A program made the translations under genes and the position numbers. 64,000 nucleotides of DNA, from contig NZ_JBEPOB010000001.1 in NCBI RefSeq assembly GCF_040546595.1, positions 3,163,001 to 3,227,000 on the forward strand, given 5' to 3'. Below, in pieces: positions 1-8,551 of the stretch. Source of the DNA: Bosea sp. OAE506. GTDB lineage: Bacteria > Pseudomonadota > Alphaproteobacteria > Rhizobiales > Beijerinckiaceae. Each line of letters opens with the position of its first letter. Position 1 is the stretch's first letter. The notes beneath the pieces were generated by a model, which saw only the letters and a list, made by a program, of their open reading frames with translations, did no database searches and was not told where the DNA came from.

Positions 1-2
1 AG

Positions 3-860
3 GTCTTCGTGCAGGCCCAGGCCGAGGCACGCATGGAGGCCGAGGGGCTGCGGACGCTGAAGCTGCGGGCCAAGAGCGGCGAGATGGTGCCGCTCGGCGC
101 CATCGCCGATATCCGCCCCGGCATCGGCCCGTCGCTGATCAGCTTCCACAACCTCTACCCGGCGGCGACGCTGATCGGGGCGCCCAATCGCGATGTCAGC
201 TCAGGCGAGGGGCTCGACATCCTGGCCGAGATCGCGCGCCAGACGCTGCCGGCCGGCACGGGCTACGAGTGGTCCGCGCTCTCCTATCAGGAGAAGGAAT
301 TGGCCGGGCAGGTCTTCGTCGTCTACGCGCTCAGCCTCCTGCTGGTCTATCTGGTGCTGGCCGGCCAGTACGAGAGCTGGATCGCGCCGCTCGGCATCAT
401 CCTCTCCGTGCCGCTGGCGCTTCTGGGGACGGCGGGCGCGATGCTGGCGCTCGGGCTCTCCAGCAATCTCTACACCCAGATCGGCCTCGTGCTGCTGATC
501 GCGCTCTCGGCCAAGAACGCGATCCTGATCGTCGGCTTCGCGCGCGACCTGCACTTGAAGCAGGCCGTGCCGCTGGCGGAGGCGGCGGTCGAGGCGGCGC
601 GGCTGCGACTGCGGCCGATCGTGATGACCTCGCTCGCCTTCATCCTCGGGCTGGTGCCTCTGGTGCTGGCGAGCGGGGCGGGCGCCAATGCCCAGAAGTC
701 GATCGGCTTCGCCACGCTGACCGGGATGATCGGCTCGACGCTGCTGACCGTCGTGGTCGTGCCGTCGGTCTTCGTCGTGCTGCAGAGACTGGAAACGCGG
801 CTTCGGCCAAAGCCGAGCCTGCGACCCGCCGCCGTGACCGGCGGTGCCGGCCATGGCTGA
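3..860 (+). CDS. RND (HAE1-type) efflux transporter, C-terminal part
   Basis: The 5' end lies outside the window; about 285 codons of the C-terminal half are visible. The protein is an inner-membrane proton-driven efflux pump of the RND superfamily, AcrB/MexB-like. Visible are the end of a periplasmic porter loop (about the first 95 residues) and then five hydrophobic segments corresponding to TM8-12, including the family-typical stretches around LAGQYESW, TQIGLVLLIALSAKNAILIV and RLRPIVMTSLAFILGLVPL. It ends with a short basic, proline-rich tail. The family assignment is firm. The substrate cannot be inferred, because the adaptor and the N-terminal half are missing. Confidence 0.93.
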   Translation, partial: VFVQAQAEARMEAEGLRTLKLRAKSGEMVPLGAIADIRPGIGPSLISFHNLYPAATLIGAPNRDVSSGEGLDILAEIARQTLPAGTGYEWSALSYQEKELAGQVFVVYALSLLLVYLVLAGQYESWIAPLGIILSVPLALLGTAGAMLALGLSSNLYTQIGLVLLIALSAKNAILIVGFARDLHLKQAVPLAEAAVEAARLRLRPIVMTSLAFILGLVPLVLASGAGANAQKSIGFATLTGMIGSTLLTVVVVPSVFVVLQRLETRLRPKPSLRPAAVTGGAGHG

Positions 861-883
861 GCCGCGCCCTGACGCCTGCCGGC

Positions 884-1633
884 TCAGGGCCCGACGAGCT
901 GGCCGCCATCGACGACGATGCTCTGGCCCGTGACCCAGCTCGCACGCTCGGAGGCGAGGAAGAGCACGACTTGGGCGATCTCTTCGGGCCGGCCCATCCG
1001 ACCGAAGGGGATGGTCGCGAGCGTGCTGTTGTAGAGATCGGGATTGGAGGTCCGCCTGTCCTCCCAGGTGCCGCCAGGAAACTCGATCGAGCCCGGCGCG
1101 ACGCAGTTCACGCGGATGCCCTGCCGCGCCAGCATCTTTGCCTGGCTCGCGGTGTAGTGCATCACCGCCGCCTTGACGGCGCCATAGGGGGCCGAGCGGG
1201 CGCTGGCGCGCAGGCCCGAGATCGACGAGATGTTCACGATCGAGGAGCCGGGCTTCAGATGCGGGATCGCCGCATGGCTGCCGCGGACGACGGCCATCAT
1301 GTCGATGCCGAGCGAGGCCTCCCAACCCGCCTCGTCATCGGAATGGCCGAAGCCCGAGGCGTTGTTGACGAGAATGTCGAGCCCGCCCAGCGCCGCGACG
1401 GCCTGGGGCAGATAGGCCTGGATCGCGTCGGCCTCTGCGAGGTCGAGCGCGGCGGCATGGGCGGTGACGCCCAGCGCTTCGATCTCGCGCCGCGTTGCCT
1501 CCAGCGGACCCGGCGTGCGCGCGCAGATCGAGACCGCGGCGCCGCCGGCGGCGAAGCCCAGCGCGATGGAGCGGCCGATGCCGCGGCTGCCGCCCATGAC
1601 GACAACATGTTTGCCGGCAAATTCTTTCGTCAT
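884..1633 (-). CDS. SDR family oxidoreductase
   Basis: This 249-residue protein has the classical short-chain dehydrogenase layout. It shows an N-terminal NAD(P)-binding glycine motif (GGSRGIG, about residues 14-20), NNAS near residue 90, a catalytic Ser in SSISG, the YxxxK pair in YGAVK, and the C-terminal VDGGQ typical of FabG-like members. It is cytosolic and presumably catalyses NAD(P)-dependent alcohol/ketone interconversion on an unknown substrate. It is divergent from the kinase fusion gene at 1789 and converges on the RND gene. I see no specific link to a pathway. Confidence 0.9.
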   Translation of the reverse strand: MTKEFAGKHVVVMGGSRGIGRSIALGFAAGGAAVSICARTPGPLEATRREIEALGVTAHAAALDLAEADAIQAYLPQAVAALGGLDILVNNASGFGHSDDEAGWEASLGIDMMAVVRGSHAAIPHLKPGSSIVNISSISGLRASARSAPYGAVKAAVMHYTASQAKMLARQGIRVNCVAPGSIEFPGGTWEDRRTSNPDLYNSTLATIPFGRMGRPEEIAQVVLFLASERASWVTGQSIVVDGGQLVGP

Positions 1634-1751
1634 GACTTGAGTCTTTCTCGCATGGCAGGCTGGGGCAGGCGCCTTCCGAGGCGGCCTCGCCGTCCAGATT
1701 TAGCCGAAGCGGCGGCGCTGGTCGAACCCGCTCATGCGGTACCGGTTGCTC

Positions 1752-1765
1752 TTGATGCAGCGCAA
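1752..1765 (+). promoter_or_regulatory. Weak FixK/FNR-like box
   Basis: TTGAT-GCAG-CGCAA lies about 24 bases before the start at 1789. It matches 8 of the 10 defined positions of the FixK/FNR consensus TTGAT-N4-ATCAA. It is a weaker match than the site at 3351. I list it because the gene behind it lies in the same gene group as the fixK-like gene. The short distance to the start codon argues against a class II activator geometry unless the transcript start is close to the ATG. Confidence 0.35.
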
Positions 1766-1788
1766 CGCGGCGGGATGGAGAGACGGCG

Positions 1789-3354
1789 ATGATCGGCGGC
1801 GAGCGGGAGATGACGATGGCATGCGACGGGCTGGAGCCGATCCTTTCTCTGCTGGCCGAGACGGCAGGCGAGGGGCGAGGCGAGGCCCGGATCGTGACGA
1901 CGCATATCTCCGTCATCCTGCTGGCGGGCGAGAGCGCATTCAAGCTGAAGCGGCGGCTCAAGCTGCCCTATCTCGACTTCTCGACGCCGGAGCTGCGGCT
2001 GGCGGCCTGCGAGCGCGAACTGAGGCTCAACCGCCGGACCGCGCCCACGCTCTATCGCCGCGTGCTGCGCGTGACCCGGGAGGCGGACGGGCAGCTCGCG
2101 CTGGACGGCGAGGGCGCGCTGGTCGAGGCCGTCGTCGAGATGGGCCGCTTCGGCGACGACGACCTGTTCGACAGCATGGCCTGTGAGGGGCGGCTCACGC
2201 CCGCGCTGATGACGAGGCTCGCGCAGCGGATCGCCAGCTTCCACGAGAGCGCCGAGATCGAAAGCTGTCGCGGCGGGGCCGAGACGATGGCGGACGTGCT
2301 TGCGATCAATGCGAAGGGCTTTGCCCTGACCGACCGGCTGCCGGCCGGCGAGGTCGCGGCGCTGAGCGCCGCCTGCGAGGATGCCCTTGTGCGCCATGGC
2401 GGGCTTCTGGATGAACGAGGGCGGGTAGGGCGCATCCGGCGCTGTCATGGCGACCTGCATCTGCGCAACATCTGTCTCGTCGCGGGTGAGCCGACGCTGT
2501 TCGACGCGCTGGAATTCGACGCGAATCTCGCGACCACCGACGTCCTCTACGATCTCGCCTTCATCCTGATGGATCTCTGGCATCGCGGACTGCCCTCTTT
2601 GGCGAACCTGCTGATGAACCGGTATCTCGACGAGACGGGCGACGAGGGTGGCCTGCCGCTTCTGCCCTTCTTCATGGCGGTGCGTGCCGCGGTCCGGGCG
2701 CATGTGCTCGTCGTCCAGACCGGAGCCGACGCGGCGGTGATGGTCGAGGCGCAGGCCTATCTCGCTCTGGCCCGCCGGTGCCTCGCGCCGGGCTCGGCGC
2801 GCCTTGTGGCCGTCGGCGGTCGCTCGGGCTCCGGGAAATCGACCGTTGCCGCTGCCGTGGCCGGGCGCGTCGGGCCGGTGCCCGGCGCGCGCGTCCTCTC
2901 CAGCGACCGGCTGCGCAAGCAGCGCTTTGGCGTCGCAATGGCGACGCGTCTGCCGCCGGAGGCCTATCTTTCGACCGTCTCCGAGGCCGTCTATGCGGAA
3001 CAGGCTGGTCGCGCCGAGGCGATGCTGCGCAGCGGACATGGCGTGGTCGCCGATGCGGTGTTCGACCGCGCCGTGGATCGCGAGCGCATCGCGCAGGCTG
3101 CTCACGCCGCACAGGTGCCCTTTCACGGGATCTGGCTGGAGGCGCGGCCCGAGACCCTGATCGCGCGGGTGGAAGCGCGCCGCGGCGACCCGTCCGACGC
3201 CACGGCAGCGGTCGTGCGCGCCCAACTCGCGCAAGCCGAGGTGGGCGGGGCCGTCAGTGGCTGGACGCATCTCTCGGTCGAGGCCGATGTGGAGACGGTC
3301 TGTGGCCGGGCGTGCGACGTTCTCGCTGTCGCCGATCAGCCTGGCGCGGCTTGA
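1789..3354 (+). CDS. Phosphotransferase (APH-like)/P-loop kinase fusion protein
   Basis: This 521-residue protein has two parts. The N-terminal part (about 1-330) looks like an aminoglycoside-phosphotransferase-type kinase domain, with the catalytic-loop motif HGDLHLRN (H220, D222) followed by an acidic FDALEFD segment. The C-terminal part (about 338-521) is a gluconate-kinase-like P-loop domain with Walker A GGRSGSGKST (343-352). Such proteins are annotated as AAA-family or bifunctional ATP-binding proteins; the substrate is unknown to me. The start at 1789 has GGAGAG six bases upstream. The gene sits beside an alcohol dehydrogenase and an oxygen-sensing module, so a role in low-oxygen or stress physiology is plausible but inferred. 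Confidence 0.85.
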   Translation: MIGGEREMTMACDGLEPILSLLAETAGEGRGEARIVTTHISVILLAGESAFKLKRRLKLPYLDFSTPELRLAACERELRLNRRTAPTLYRRVLRVTREADGQLALDGEGALVEAVVEMGRFGDDDLFDSMACEGRLTPALMTRLAQRIASFHESAEIESCRGGAETMADVLAINAKGFALTDRLPAGEVAALSAACEDALVRHGGLLDERGRVGRIRRCHGDLHLRNICLVAGEPTLFDALEFDANLATTDVLYDLAFILMDLWHRGLPSLANLLMNRYLDETGDEGGLPLLPFFMAVRAAVRAHVLVVQTGADAAVMVEAQAYLALARRCLAPGSARLVAVGGRSGSGKSTVAAAVAGRVGPVPGARVLSSDRLRKQRFGVAMATRLPPEAYLSTVSEAVYAEQAGRAEAMLRSGHGVVADAVFDRAVDRERIAQAAHAAQVPFHGIWLEARPETLIARVEARRGDPSDATAAVVRAQLAQAEVGGAVSGWTHLSVEADVETVCGRACDVLAVADQPGAA

Positions 3355-3364
3355 TCTCCGTCAA
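3351..3364 (+). promoter_or_regulatory. FixK/FNR-type box upstream of the alcohol dehydrogenase
   Basis: TTGAT-CTCC-GTCAA matches the FixK/FNR consensus TTGAT-N4-ATCAA at 9 of 10 positions. Its centre is about 58 bases before the ATG at 3416. An activator centred near -41.5 would place the transcript start near 3399, inside the short gap. The box overlaps the stop codon of the upstream kinase gene. The FixK-like regulator encoded at 5862 is the obvious candidate ligand. Confidence 0.7.
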
Positions 3365-3415
3365 GGCCCGCTGCTGCGGGCAGGCTAGGATTATGGCTTC
3401 GCGGAGGAGCGGGCC

Positions 3416-4489
3416 ATGGCGACGACGATGAAGGCTGCGGTGGTGCGGGCGCTCGGCCGGCCGCTGGAGATCATGGACCTGCCGATCCCGGTGCCTGGGC
3501 CGGGCGAACTGCTGGTCAAGGTCCACGCCTGCGGCGTCTGCCACACCGATCTCCATGCCGCCGAGGGCGACTGGCCGGTCAAGCCGGTGCCGCCATTCAT
3601 CCCCGGCCACGAGGTCGCCGGGACGGTCGCGGCACTTGGGCCCGGCGTCACCGATTTCGCGCTGGGCGACGCGGTCGGCATCGCCTGGCTGCATGATTCC
3701 TGCCTGCGCTGCGAATATTGCGAGACGGGCTGGGAGACGCTCTGCGAGCACCAGCACAACACCGGCTACAGCTGCAATGGCGGTTTTGCCGAATATGCCA
3801 TCGCCTCGGCGGCCTTCGCGGCGCGCCTGCCGGCGGGCGTCGATTTCGCGGCCATGGCGCCGATCCTCTGCGCCGGCGTCACCACTTACAAGGGCCTCAA
3901 GGAAACCGAAGCGAGGCCCGGAGAATGGGTCGCGATCTCGGGCATCGGCGGGCTGGGGCAGGTCGCGATCCAGTACGCCAAGGCGATGGGGCTCAAGGTC
4001 GTGGCGCTCGACATCGCGCCGGAGAAGCTCGCGCTCGCCCGGCAGACCGGCGCAGATGTCGCGGTTGATGCGCGCTCGGCAACGGCGGTCGAGGAGGTGC
4101 TGGCGGCGACGGGCGGCGGCGCCCATGGCGTGCTCGTCACGGCGGTCTCGCCGCCGGCCTTCGCGCAGTCGGTGCGGATGGTCCGGCGAAAGGGCACGGT
4201 GGCGCTGGTCGGGTTGCCGCCGGGCGAGTTCCCGACGCCGATCTTCGACGTCGTGCTCAAGCGGATCACGCTGCGCGGCTCGATCGTCGGCACGCGGCGC
4301 GATCTCGACGAGGCCATCGCGTTTGCCGTCGAGGGCAAGGTCAGGGCGAAGATCGCGACCGTCCCGCTCAGCGACATCAACGCGGTCTTCGACCGGTTGC
4401 GGCGTGGCGAGGTCGAGGGCCGGATCGTTCTCGACCTCGCGCTGCCGATCGCTGCGGCGGCGCTGGGAGACGAGCTCGCGGCGGCATGA
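3416..4489 (+). CDS. adhP: Zinc-dependent alcohol dehydrogenase (AdhP-like)
   Basis: This 357-residue medium-chain dehydrogenase oxidises primary alcohols or reduces aldehydes with NAD in the cytosol. Visible are the catalytic zinc ligands C42 (CGVCHTDLH), H65 in GHE and C152 (LCAGVTTY), the structural zinc cysteines C96, C99, C102 and C110, and the Rossmann motif GIGGLG (176-181). Length and motifs fit AdhP (class I-like bacterial ADH). GGAG precedes the ATG. A FixK/FNR box at 3351 suggests induction under low oxygen, consistent with an aldehyde/NADH-recycling role; that regulation is inferred. Confidence 0.93.
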   Translation: MATTMKAAVVRALGRPLEIMDLPIPVPGPGELLVKVHACGVCHTDLHAAEGDWPVKPVPPFIPGHEVAGTVAALGPGVTDFALGDAVGIAWLHDSCLRCEYCETGWETLCEHQHNTGYSCNGGFAEYAIASAAFAARLPAGVDFAAMAPILCAGVTTYKGLKETEARPGEWVAISGIGGLGQVAIQYAKAMGLKVVALDIAPEKLALARQTGADVAVDARSATAVEEVLAATGGGAHGVLVTAVSPPAFAQSVRMVRRKGTVALVGLPPGEFPTPIFDVVLKRITLRGSIVGTRRDLDEAIAFAVEGKVRAKIATVPLSDINAVFDRLRRGEVEGRIVLDLALPIAAAALGDELAAA

Positions 4490-4527
4490 TTCCGGGCAGC
4501 CGCGACAGCGGGGAAAGGAGCCTCGCC

Positions 4528-5025
4528 ATGCAGGGAGCCTACACCATCGCCGGGATGAAGCCCGAGCAGGTCGATGCCGCCTATCTGCTGGTGGAGGCCG
4601 TGAACCCACCGCCGGACATCGAGAGCTGGCGGGCCTATTGCGGCACTCCCGGTGCGGTGACCGGGGCGCCGCGGGACCTGCGCGTGGCCACCAATCCGCG
4701 CGGCCACGTCAAGGGGCTGTGCCTGTGCCGGCAGGCCCGCCACGCGGTCCATGGCTCGATCCTCGACGTGCCCGTCTTCGTGGTCGCGAGTGCCGCCGAC
4801 GAACCGGGCGTCGCTTCCGCCATGGTGGAGGATCTCTGCGCGCTCGCAGGCCGCCTCGACTGTGCCGCCGTGCGCATCCGCACCGGCGCCGCGTCGCGCT
4901 CCTTCTCGCGGCTCGATGCGCCGCGGCGGATCGGGGGCGGGGTCGCACTGATCCTGGATCCGTCGCCGATGGGGGAGCCGCCCTGGCCCCTCGCTCAGGG
5001 CGTCGCCTTGCCCGTGAAGACATAG
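4528..5025 (+). CDS. Hypothetical protein downstream of adhP
   Basis: I do not recognise this 165-residue protein. The chosen ATG at 4528 has GGAAAGGAG a few bases upstream; an in-frame ATG at 4486 overlaps the adhP stop but lacks a ribosome site. The central region (RVATNPRGHVKGLCLCRQ, then PVFVVASAADEPGVASAMVEDLCALAGRL) resembles the middle of an acetyltransferase-like fold, but no acetyl-CoA signature is clear. No signal peptide or membrane segment is visible. It probably shares a transcript with adhP. Its last 31 bases overlap the 3' end of the convergent response-regulator gene. Confidence 0.65.
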   Translation: MQGAYTIAGMKPEQVDAAYLLVEAVNPPPDIESWRAYCGTPGAVTGAPRDLRVATNPRGHVKGLCLCRQARHAVHGSILDVPVFVVASAADEPGVASAMVEDLCALAGRLDCAAVRIRTGAASRSFSRLDAPRRIGGGVALILDPSPMGEPPWPLAQGVALPVKT

Positions 5026-5723
5026 CCGACGCCGCGAACCGACTTGATCAAGGTCGGCTGGCGCGGATTGGGCTCGATCTTCTTGCGCAGCCGGGCGATC
5101 TGGGCGTCGATCGTGCGGTCGAACGCGTCGAGGCTGCGGCCATGGGTCAGGTCCATCAGCACGTCGCGGGAGAGCACGCGGCCCGGCGCCCGGGCGAGGG
5201 CCGCCAGCATGTCGAATTCGCCGGTGGTGAGCACGATCTCGGCGCCCTCCGCAGTGACGAGCTGGCGACGTGCCAGATCCAGCCGCCAGCCATCGAAGCG
5301 GATCGTCTCATCCGGTTCGGATCGAGCCGGGGCGGCGGGCTGGCGCCGGCGCAGCACCGTGCGCAGCCGCGCCAGGACCTCGCGCAGATGGAAGGGCTTG
5401 GCGATGTAGTCGTCGGCGCCGACCTCGAGGCCGACGATGCGGTCGACCACGTCGTCGCGCCCGGTGAGCATGATGATCGGCGTGTCGGAGCGGGCCCGGA
5501 CCTCGCGCGCCAGCATCAGCCCGTCCTCGCCGCCCGGCAGCACGAGATCGAGCAGGATGATGTCGACGGGCTGGCGCTGCAGCGCCTCGCGCATCGCGGC
5601 CCCGTCTCCGACGGCGGTCACGCGGTAGCTCTCGTCCTCGAAATAGGTGGTCAGCATCTGCCTGATGCGGACATCGTCATCCACCACCAGGATGTGTTCG
5701 TTGCGGCCGGGCGACTCGGGCAT
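4995..5723 (-). CDS. fxkR: OmpR/PhoB-family response regulator, FxkR-like
   Basis: This 242-residue two-domain regulator has a receiver domain with acidic pocket DDD (15-17), phosphoacceptor D59 (IILLDLVLPGG), a T/K pair (TGRDD; KPF), and a C-terminal winged helix with the OmpR/PhoB signature RTIDAQIARLRKKIE ... IKSVRGVGYVF. In Rhizobium etli an OmpR-type regulator, FxkR, links hybrid FixL to fixK; the gene order here (OmpR-type regulator, divergent FixK-like gene, FixL-like hybrid kinase) matches that system, so I call it FxkR-like. The start at 5723 leaves the direct-repeat element at 5757 in the promoter; an upstream ATG at 5771 would bury that element. Confidence 0.85.
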   Translation of the reverse strand: MPESPGRNEHILVVDDDVRIRQMLTTYFEDESYRVTAVGDGAAMREALQRQPVDIILLDLVLPGGEDGLMLAREVRARSDTPIIMLTGRDDVVDRIVGLEVGADDYIAKPFHLREVLARLRTVLRRRQPAAPARSEPDETIRFDGWRLDLARRQLVTAEGAEIVLTTGEFDMLAALARAPGRVLSRDVLMDLTHGRSLDAFDRTIDAQIARLRKKIEPNPRQPTLIKSVRGVGYVFTGKATP

Positions 5724-5756
5724 GGCAGGCAGTTCGATTCTCCCACGATCGCGGCT

Positions 5757-5772
5757 GTTACAAACCGTCACA
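5757..5772. promoter_or_regulatory. K-box-like direct repeat between fxkR-like and fixK-like genes
   Basis: GTTACA-AACC-GTCACA is a direct repeat with a 10-base period, as expected for two OmpR-type monomers on one face of DNA. It matches the K-box I recall for R. etli FxkR (GTTACA-N4-GTTACA) at 11 of 12 half-site bases. Further half-site-like copies, GTCACC at 5787 and GTTACC at 5809, follow toward the fixK-like start. The element lies between the divergent regulator genes and could control both. Confidence 0.65.
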
Positions 5773-5861
5773 TCTTCGCACGAAGCGTCACCGTCGTGGC
5801 GTTCCGGCGTTACCGGGATCGTTTCAATTCGGCTCGTCGATCAGAGAAGGATGACGCGCCG

Positions 5862-6617
5862 ATGCTTTCGCAAGCCACCATGTCACAGCCGCACGGAGCT
5901 GTCAGGCGATTCGCGACGGTTCCGACCTGCCCCGTCAGCCTCAACAGCCTCTTCGGCGGCCAGCCGGTCGAGACCTTCGAGCCCGGTACCGCCGTGTTCT
6001 GGGAGGGCGACGAGGCCCGTCACGTTTTCGAAGTCGTGGAAGGCGCCCTGCGCATCTTCCGCATCCTGAGCGATGGCCGCCGCGTCATCACCGGCTTCCT
6101 CTATCCCGGCGACCTTCTCGGCGTTTCGCTGAAGGACCAGTATCTCTACACCGCCGAGGCGGTCACCCGGACGAAGCTGCGCCGCTACGAGCATGGCCGC
6201 TTCCAGGAGGAGATCAACCGCTCGCCGGAGCTACGGCCGCAGCTTTTTGCCTGCCTCTGCGACGAGATGGCGGCGGCCCAGGACCAGATGGTACTGCTCG
6301 CCCGCAAGAGCGCCGAGGAGCGGGTCGCCAGCTTCCTGCTGCTGATCGCGCGGCGCCTGGGCGGGGACGATCGGCAGCCGGTGATCGAGATCCCGATGAC
6401 GCGTCTCGACATGGCCGATTATCTCGGGCTGACGATCGAGACCGTCTCGCGCACGATGACGCGGCTGACCAATTGCGGGGTGATCGCGCCCAGCAGCCGC
6501 CATGCGATGGTGGTGCGCAAGCTCGGCAAGCTCGCTGCGCTTGCGGGCGAGGCCGATGCCGGGGATAAAGACGCCGCCGGCGGCCGCACGATCCAGCAGG
6601 CGGTGTGGCCGAACTGA
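5862..6617 (+). CDS. fixK: CRP/FNR-family transcriptional regulator, FixK-like
   Basis: This 251-residue protein has a cyclic-nucleotide-binding-like sensor domain (about 30-150) and a C-terminal winged helix. The recognition helix [10 protein letters not shown] (E193, S196, R197) carries the E..SR residues of FNR/FixK proteins that read TTGAT half-sites. The N-terminal cysteine cluster of true FNR is absent (only C23), so it is FixK-like rather than a direct oxygen sensor. AGAAGG lies 11 bases before the ATG at 5862; an ATG at 5880 is an alternative. The hybrid kinase gene follows closely and probably shares its transcript. Confidence 0.88.
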   Translation: MLSQATMSQPHGAVRRFATVPTCPVSLNSLFGGQPVETFEPGTAVFWEGDEARHVFEVVEGALRIFRILSDGRRVITGFLYPGDLLGVSLKDQYLYTAEAVTRTKLRRYEHGRFQEEINRSPELRPQLFACLCDEMAAAQDQMVLLARKSAEERVASFLLLIARRLGGDDRQPVIEIPMTRLDMADYLGLTIETVSRTMTRLTNCGVIAPSSRHAMVVRKLGKLAALAGEADAGDKDAAGGRTIQQAVWPN

Positions 6618-6637
6618 GTGGACCATCGAGGGAGCGC

Positions 6638-8551
6638 ATGCCGGCGACCGTGACCAGCCCGTCCACCCTGGACGAGATCGCCCATGTCCTCGACAGCGCC
6701 AACCTGATCGTTCACGGCTTCGACGGGGTCGTGACCCGCTGGACCAGCGGGTCGGAGGCTCTCTATGGCTGGAGCCGTGGCGAGGCGCTGGGGCGCATCG
6801 CCCATGACCTGCTCGAAACAACCTTTCCCGAGCCCTTCGCCGACATCGTCGCGCATCTGAACGCGCAGGGCGTCTGGACAGGCGAGCTGACACAGCGCCG
6901 CAAGGACGGCACGCCGGTCTATGTCGCCAGCCGCTGGGTGGTGGCGGGAGCCAAGGCGAGGGCCGAGCGCTCGATCGTCGAGACCAATGTCGATGTCAGC
7001 GACCTGCGCACGATGCAGGCGCATCTCGTCGCGCGCGAGGCGCATCTGCGCTCGATCCTCGACACCGTTCCCGAAGCGATGGTCGTGATCGACGAGAGCG
7101 GGACCATCACCTCCTTCAGTGCCGCGGCCGAGCGGCTCTTCGGCTTCGCCACGGGCGAGGTCATCGGCCACAACGTCAAGATGCTGATGCCCGAACCGGA
7201 TCGCGGCGCCCATGACGGCTATATGGACCGCTATCTCGAGACCGGTGAGCGACGCATCATCGGCTATGGCCGCGTCGTCACGGGGCAGAAGAAGGACGGC
7301 ACGCATTTCCCCATGGAACTCGCGATCGGCGAGGCGCGCGCCGCCGGACGGCGCATCTTCACCGGCTTCATCCGCGACCTGACCAGCCGCCACCGCATCG
7401 AGGAGGAGCTGCGGCAGGCCCACAAGATGGAGGCGGTCGGCCAGCTCACCGGCGGCATCGCGCACGATTTCAACAATCTCCTGACGGTGGTCAGCGGCAA
7501 TCTCGAGATGATCGAGCGCCGGCTCACCGATGACCGGGCACGCGCGCTGCTTCGCGAGGCGCAAGGGGCGGCGGAGGACGGGGCCAAGCTCACGGCCCAG
7601 CTCCTCGCCTTCGGGCGCAAGCAGCCGCTCAACGCCAAGCTCGCCGATGTCGGGCAACTGGTCTCGCGATTCTCGGACCTGCTGCGCCGGGCACTGGGGG
7701 AGACCGTCGAGCTGCGCACCATCGTCTCGGGCGCGCCGGGCGCGGCTCTGGTCGATGCGTCGCAGCTGCAGAACGCGCTGCTCAATCTCGCGCTCAACGC
7801 GCGCGATGCGATGCCGCGCGGTGGCCGCCTGACGGTCGAGGTCTCGGCGGCGAAGCTCGATGCCGATTACGCCAGCATGTATCCCGAGGTTCGCACCGGC
7901 AGCTATGTGCTGATCTCGGTGACCGATACCGGCGCTGGCATGCCGGCGGAGGTGCGCCAGCGCGCCTTCGAGCCCTTCTTCACCACCAAGGGCGTCGGGG
8001 CGGGGACCGGGCTGGGCCTCAGCATGGTCTACGGCTTCACCAAGCAGTCGGGCGGGCATGTCCAGCTCTACAGCGAGGTGGGGCAGGGGACGAGCGTCCG
8101 GCTGTTCCTGCCGGCAGCTAGCCTGGCGGCGCCACAGCCCGGGGCCGCGTCAGCCGACGGCTCGCTCGAGCCCTCCGGCCTTCCGGGTGGCAGCGAAACG
8201 ATTCTTGTCGTGGAGGACGATGCCCGCGTCCGCCGTGTCGCCGTCGCTCGGCTTGAGGACATGAACTACCGCGTGCTCCAGGCCGAGACCGCCGCCCAGG
8301 CGCTCGCGGTCCTCGTCGCACATCCCGAGATCGCCCTGCTGTTCACCGACATCGTCATGCCCGGCGGCATGTCGGGCGACGAGCTGGCCCGCGAGGCGCG
8401 CAGCCTGCGGCCTGGCCTCAAGATCATCATGACCTCCGGCTTTGCCGAACCCAGCGTCGCCGTGCGCGAACTCGCCGCCGAGGCGAGCTGGCTGAAGAAG
8501 CCCTACAGCGCGATGGAACTCGCGCTGCGCATCCGCGAGCTGCTCGACTAG
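6638..8551 (+). CDS. FixL-type PAS hybrid sensor histidine kinase
   Basis: This 637-residue kinase has PAS1 (about 13-125), a FixL-like heme PAS2 (136-250), a histidine kinase core with H276 in GGIAHDFNN, an ATPase domain, and a C-terminal receiver (about 525-637, FTDIVMPGG). PAS2 contains the segments around [12 protein letters not shown] and [15 protein letters not shown], which match the FixL heme pocket: H192 aligns with the proximal heme ligand and R212 with the distal arginine. No transmembrane segment is seen, so it is cytosolic. GAGGGAGC precedes the ATG at 6638; a start at 6605 would overlap the fixK-like gene. The fused receiver makes it a hybrid FixL, probably acting through the regulator at 4995. 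Confidence 0.9.
   Translation: MPATVTSPSTLDEIAHVLDSANLIVHGFDGVVTRWTSGSEALYGWSRGEALGRIAHDLLETTFPEPFADIVAHLNAQGVWTGELTQRRKDGTPVYVASRWVVAGAKARAERSIVETNVDVSDLRTMQAHLVAREAHLRSILDTVPEAMVVIDESGTITSFSAAAERLFGFATGEVIGHNVKMLMPEPDRGAHDGYMDRYLETGERRIIGYGRVVTGQKKDGTHFPMELAIGEARAAGRRIFTGFIRDLTSRHRIEEELRQAHKMEAVGQLTGGIAHDFNNLLTVVSGNLEMIERRLTDDRARALLREAQGAAEDGAKLTAQLLAFGRKQPLNAKLADVGQLVSRFSDLLRRALGETVELRTIVSGAPGAALVDASQLQNALLNLALNARDAMPRGGRLTVEVSAAKLDADYASMYPEVRTGSYVLISVTDTGAGMPAEVRQRAFEPFFTTKGVGAGTGLGLSMVYGFTKQSGGHVQLYSEVGQGTSVRLFLPAASLAAPQPGAASADGSLEPSGLPGGSETILVVEDDARVRRVAVARLEDMNYRVLQAETAAQALAVLVAHPEIALLFTDIVMPGGMSGDELAREARSLRPGLKIIMTSGFAEPSVAVRELAAEASWLKKPYSAMELALRIRELLD

Noticed and set aside
3555..5861. 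Long plus-strand open frame running into the FixK-like gene
   Set aside because: The upstream part is Arg/Ser-rich shadow of adhP and the antisense of the response regulator. Homology to CRP/FNR proteins begins only at the ATG at 5862.
8548..8551. CTAG shared by two convergent stop codons as a regulatory overlap
   Set aside because: A palindromic stop shared by convergent genes is economical packing and does not by itself imply regulation.
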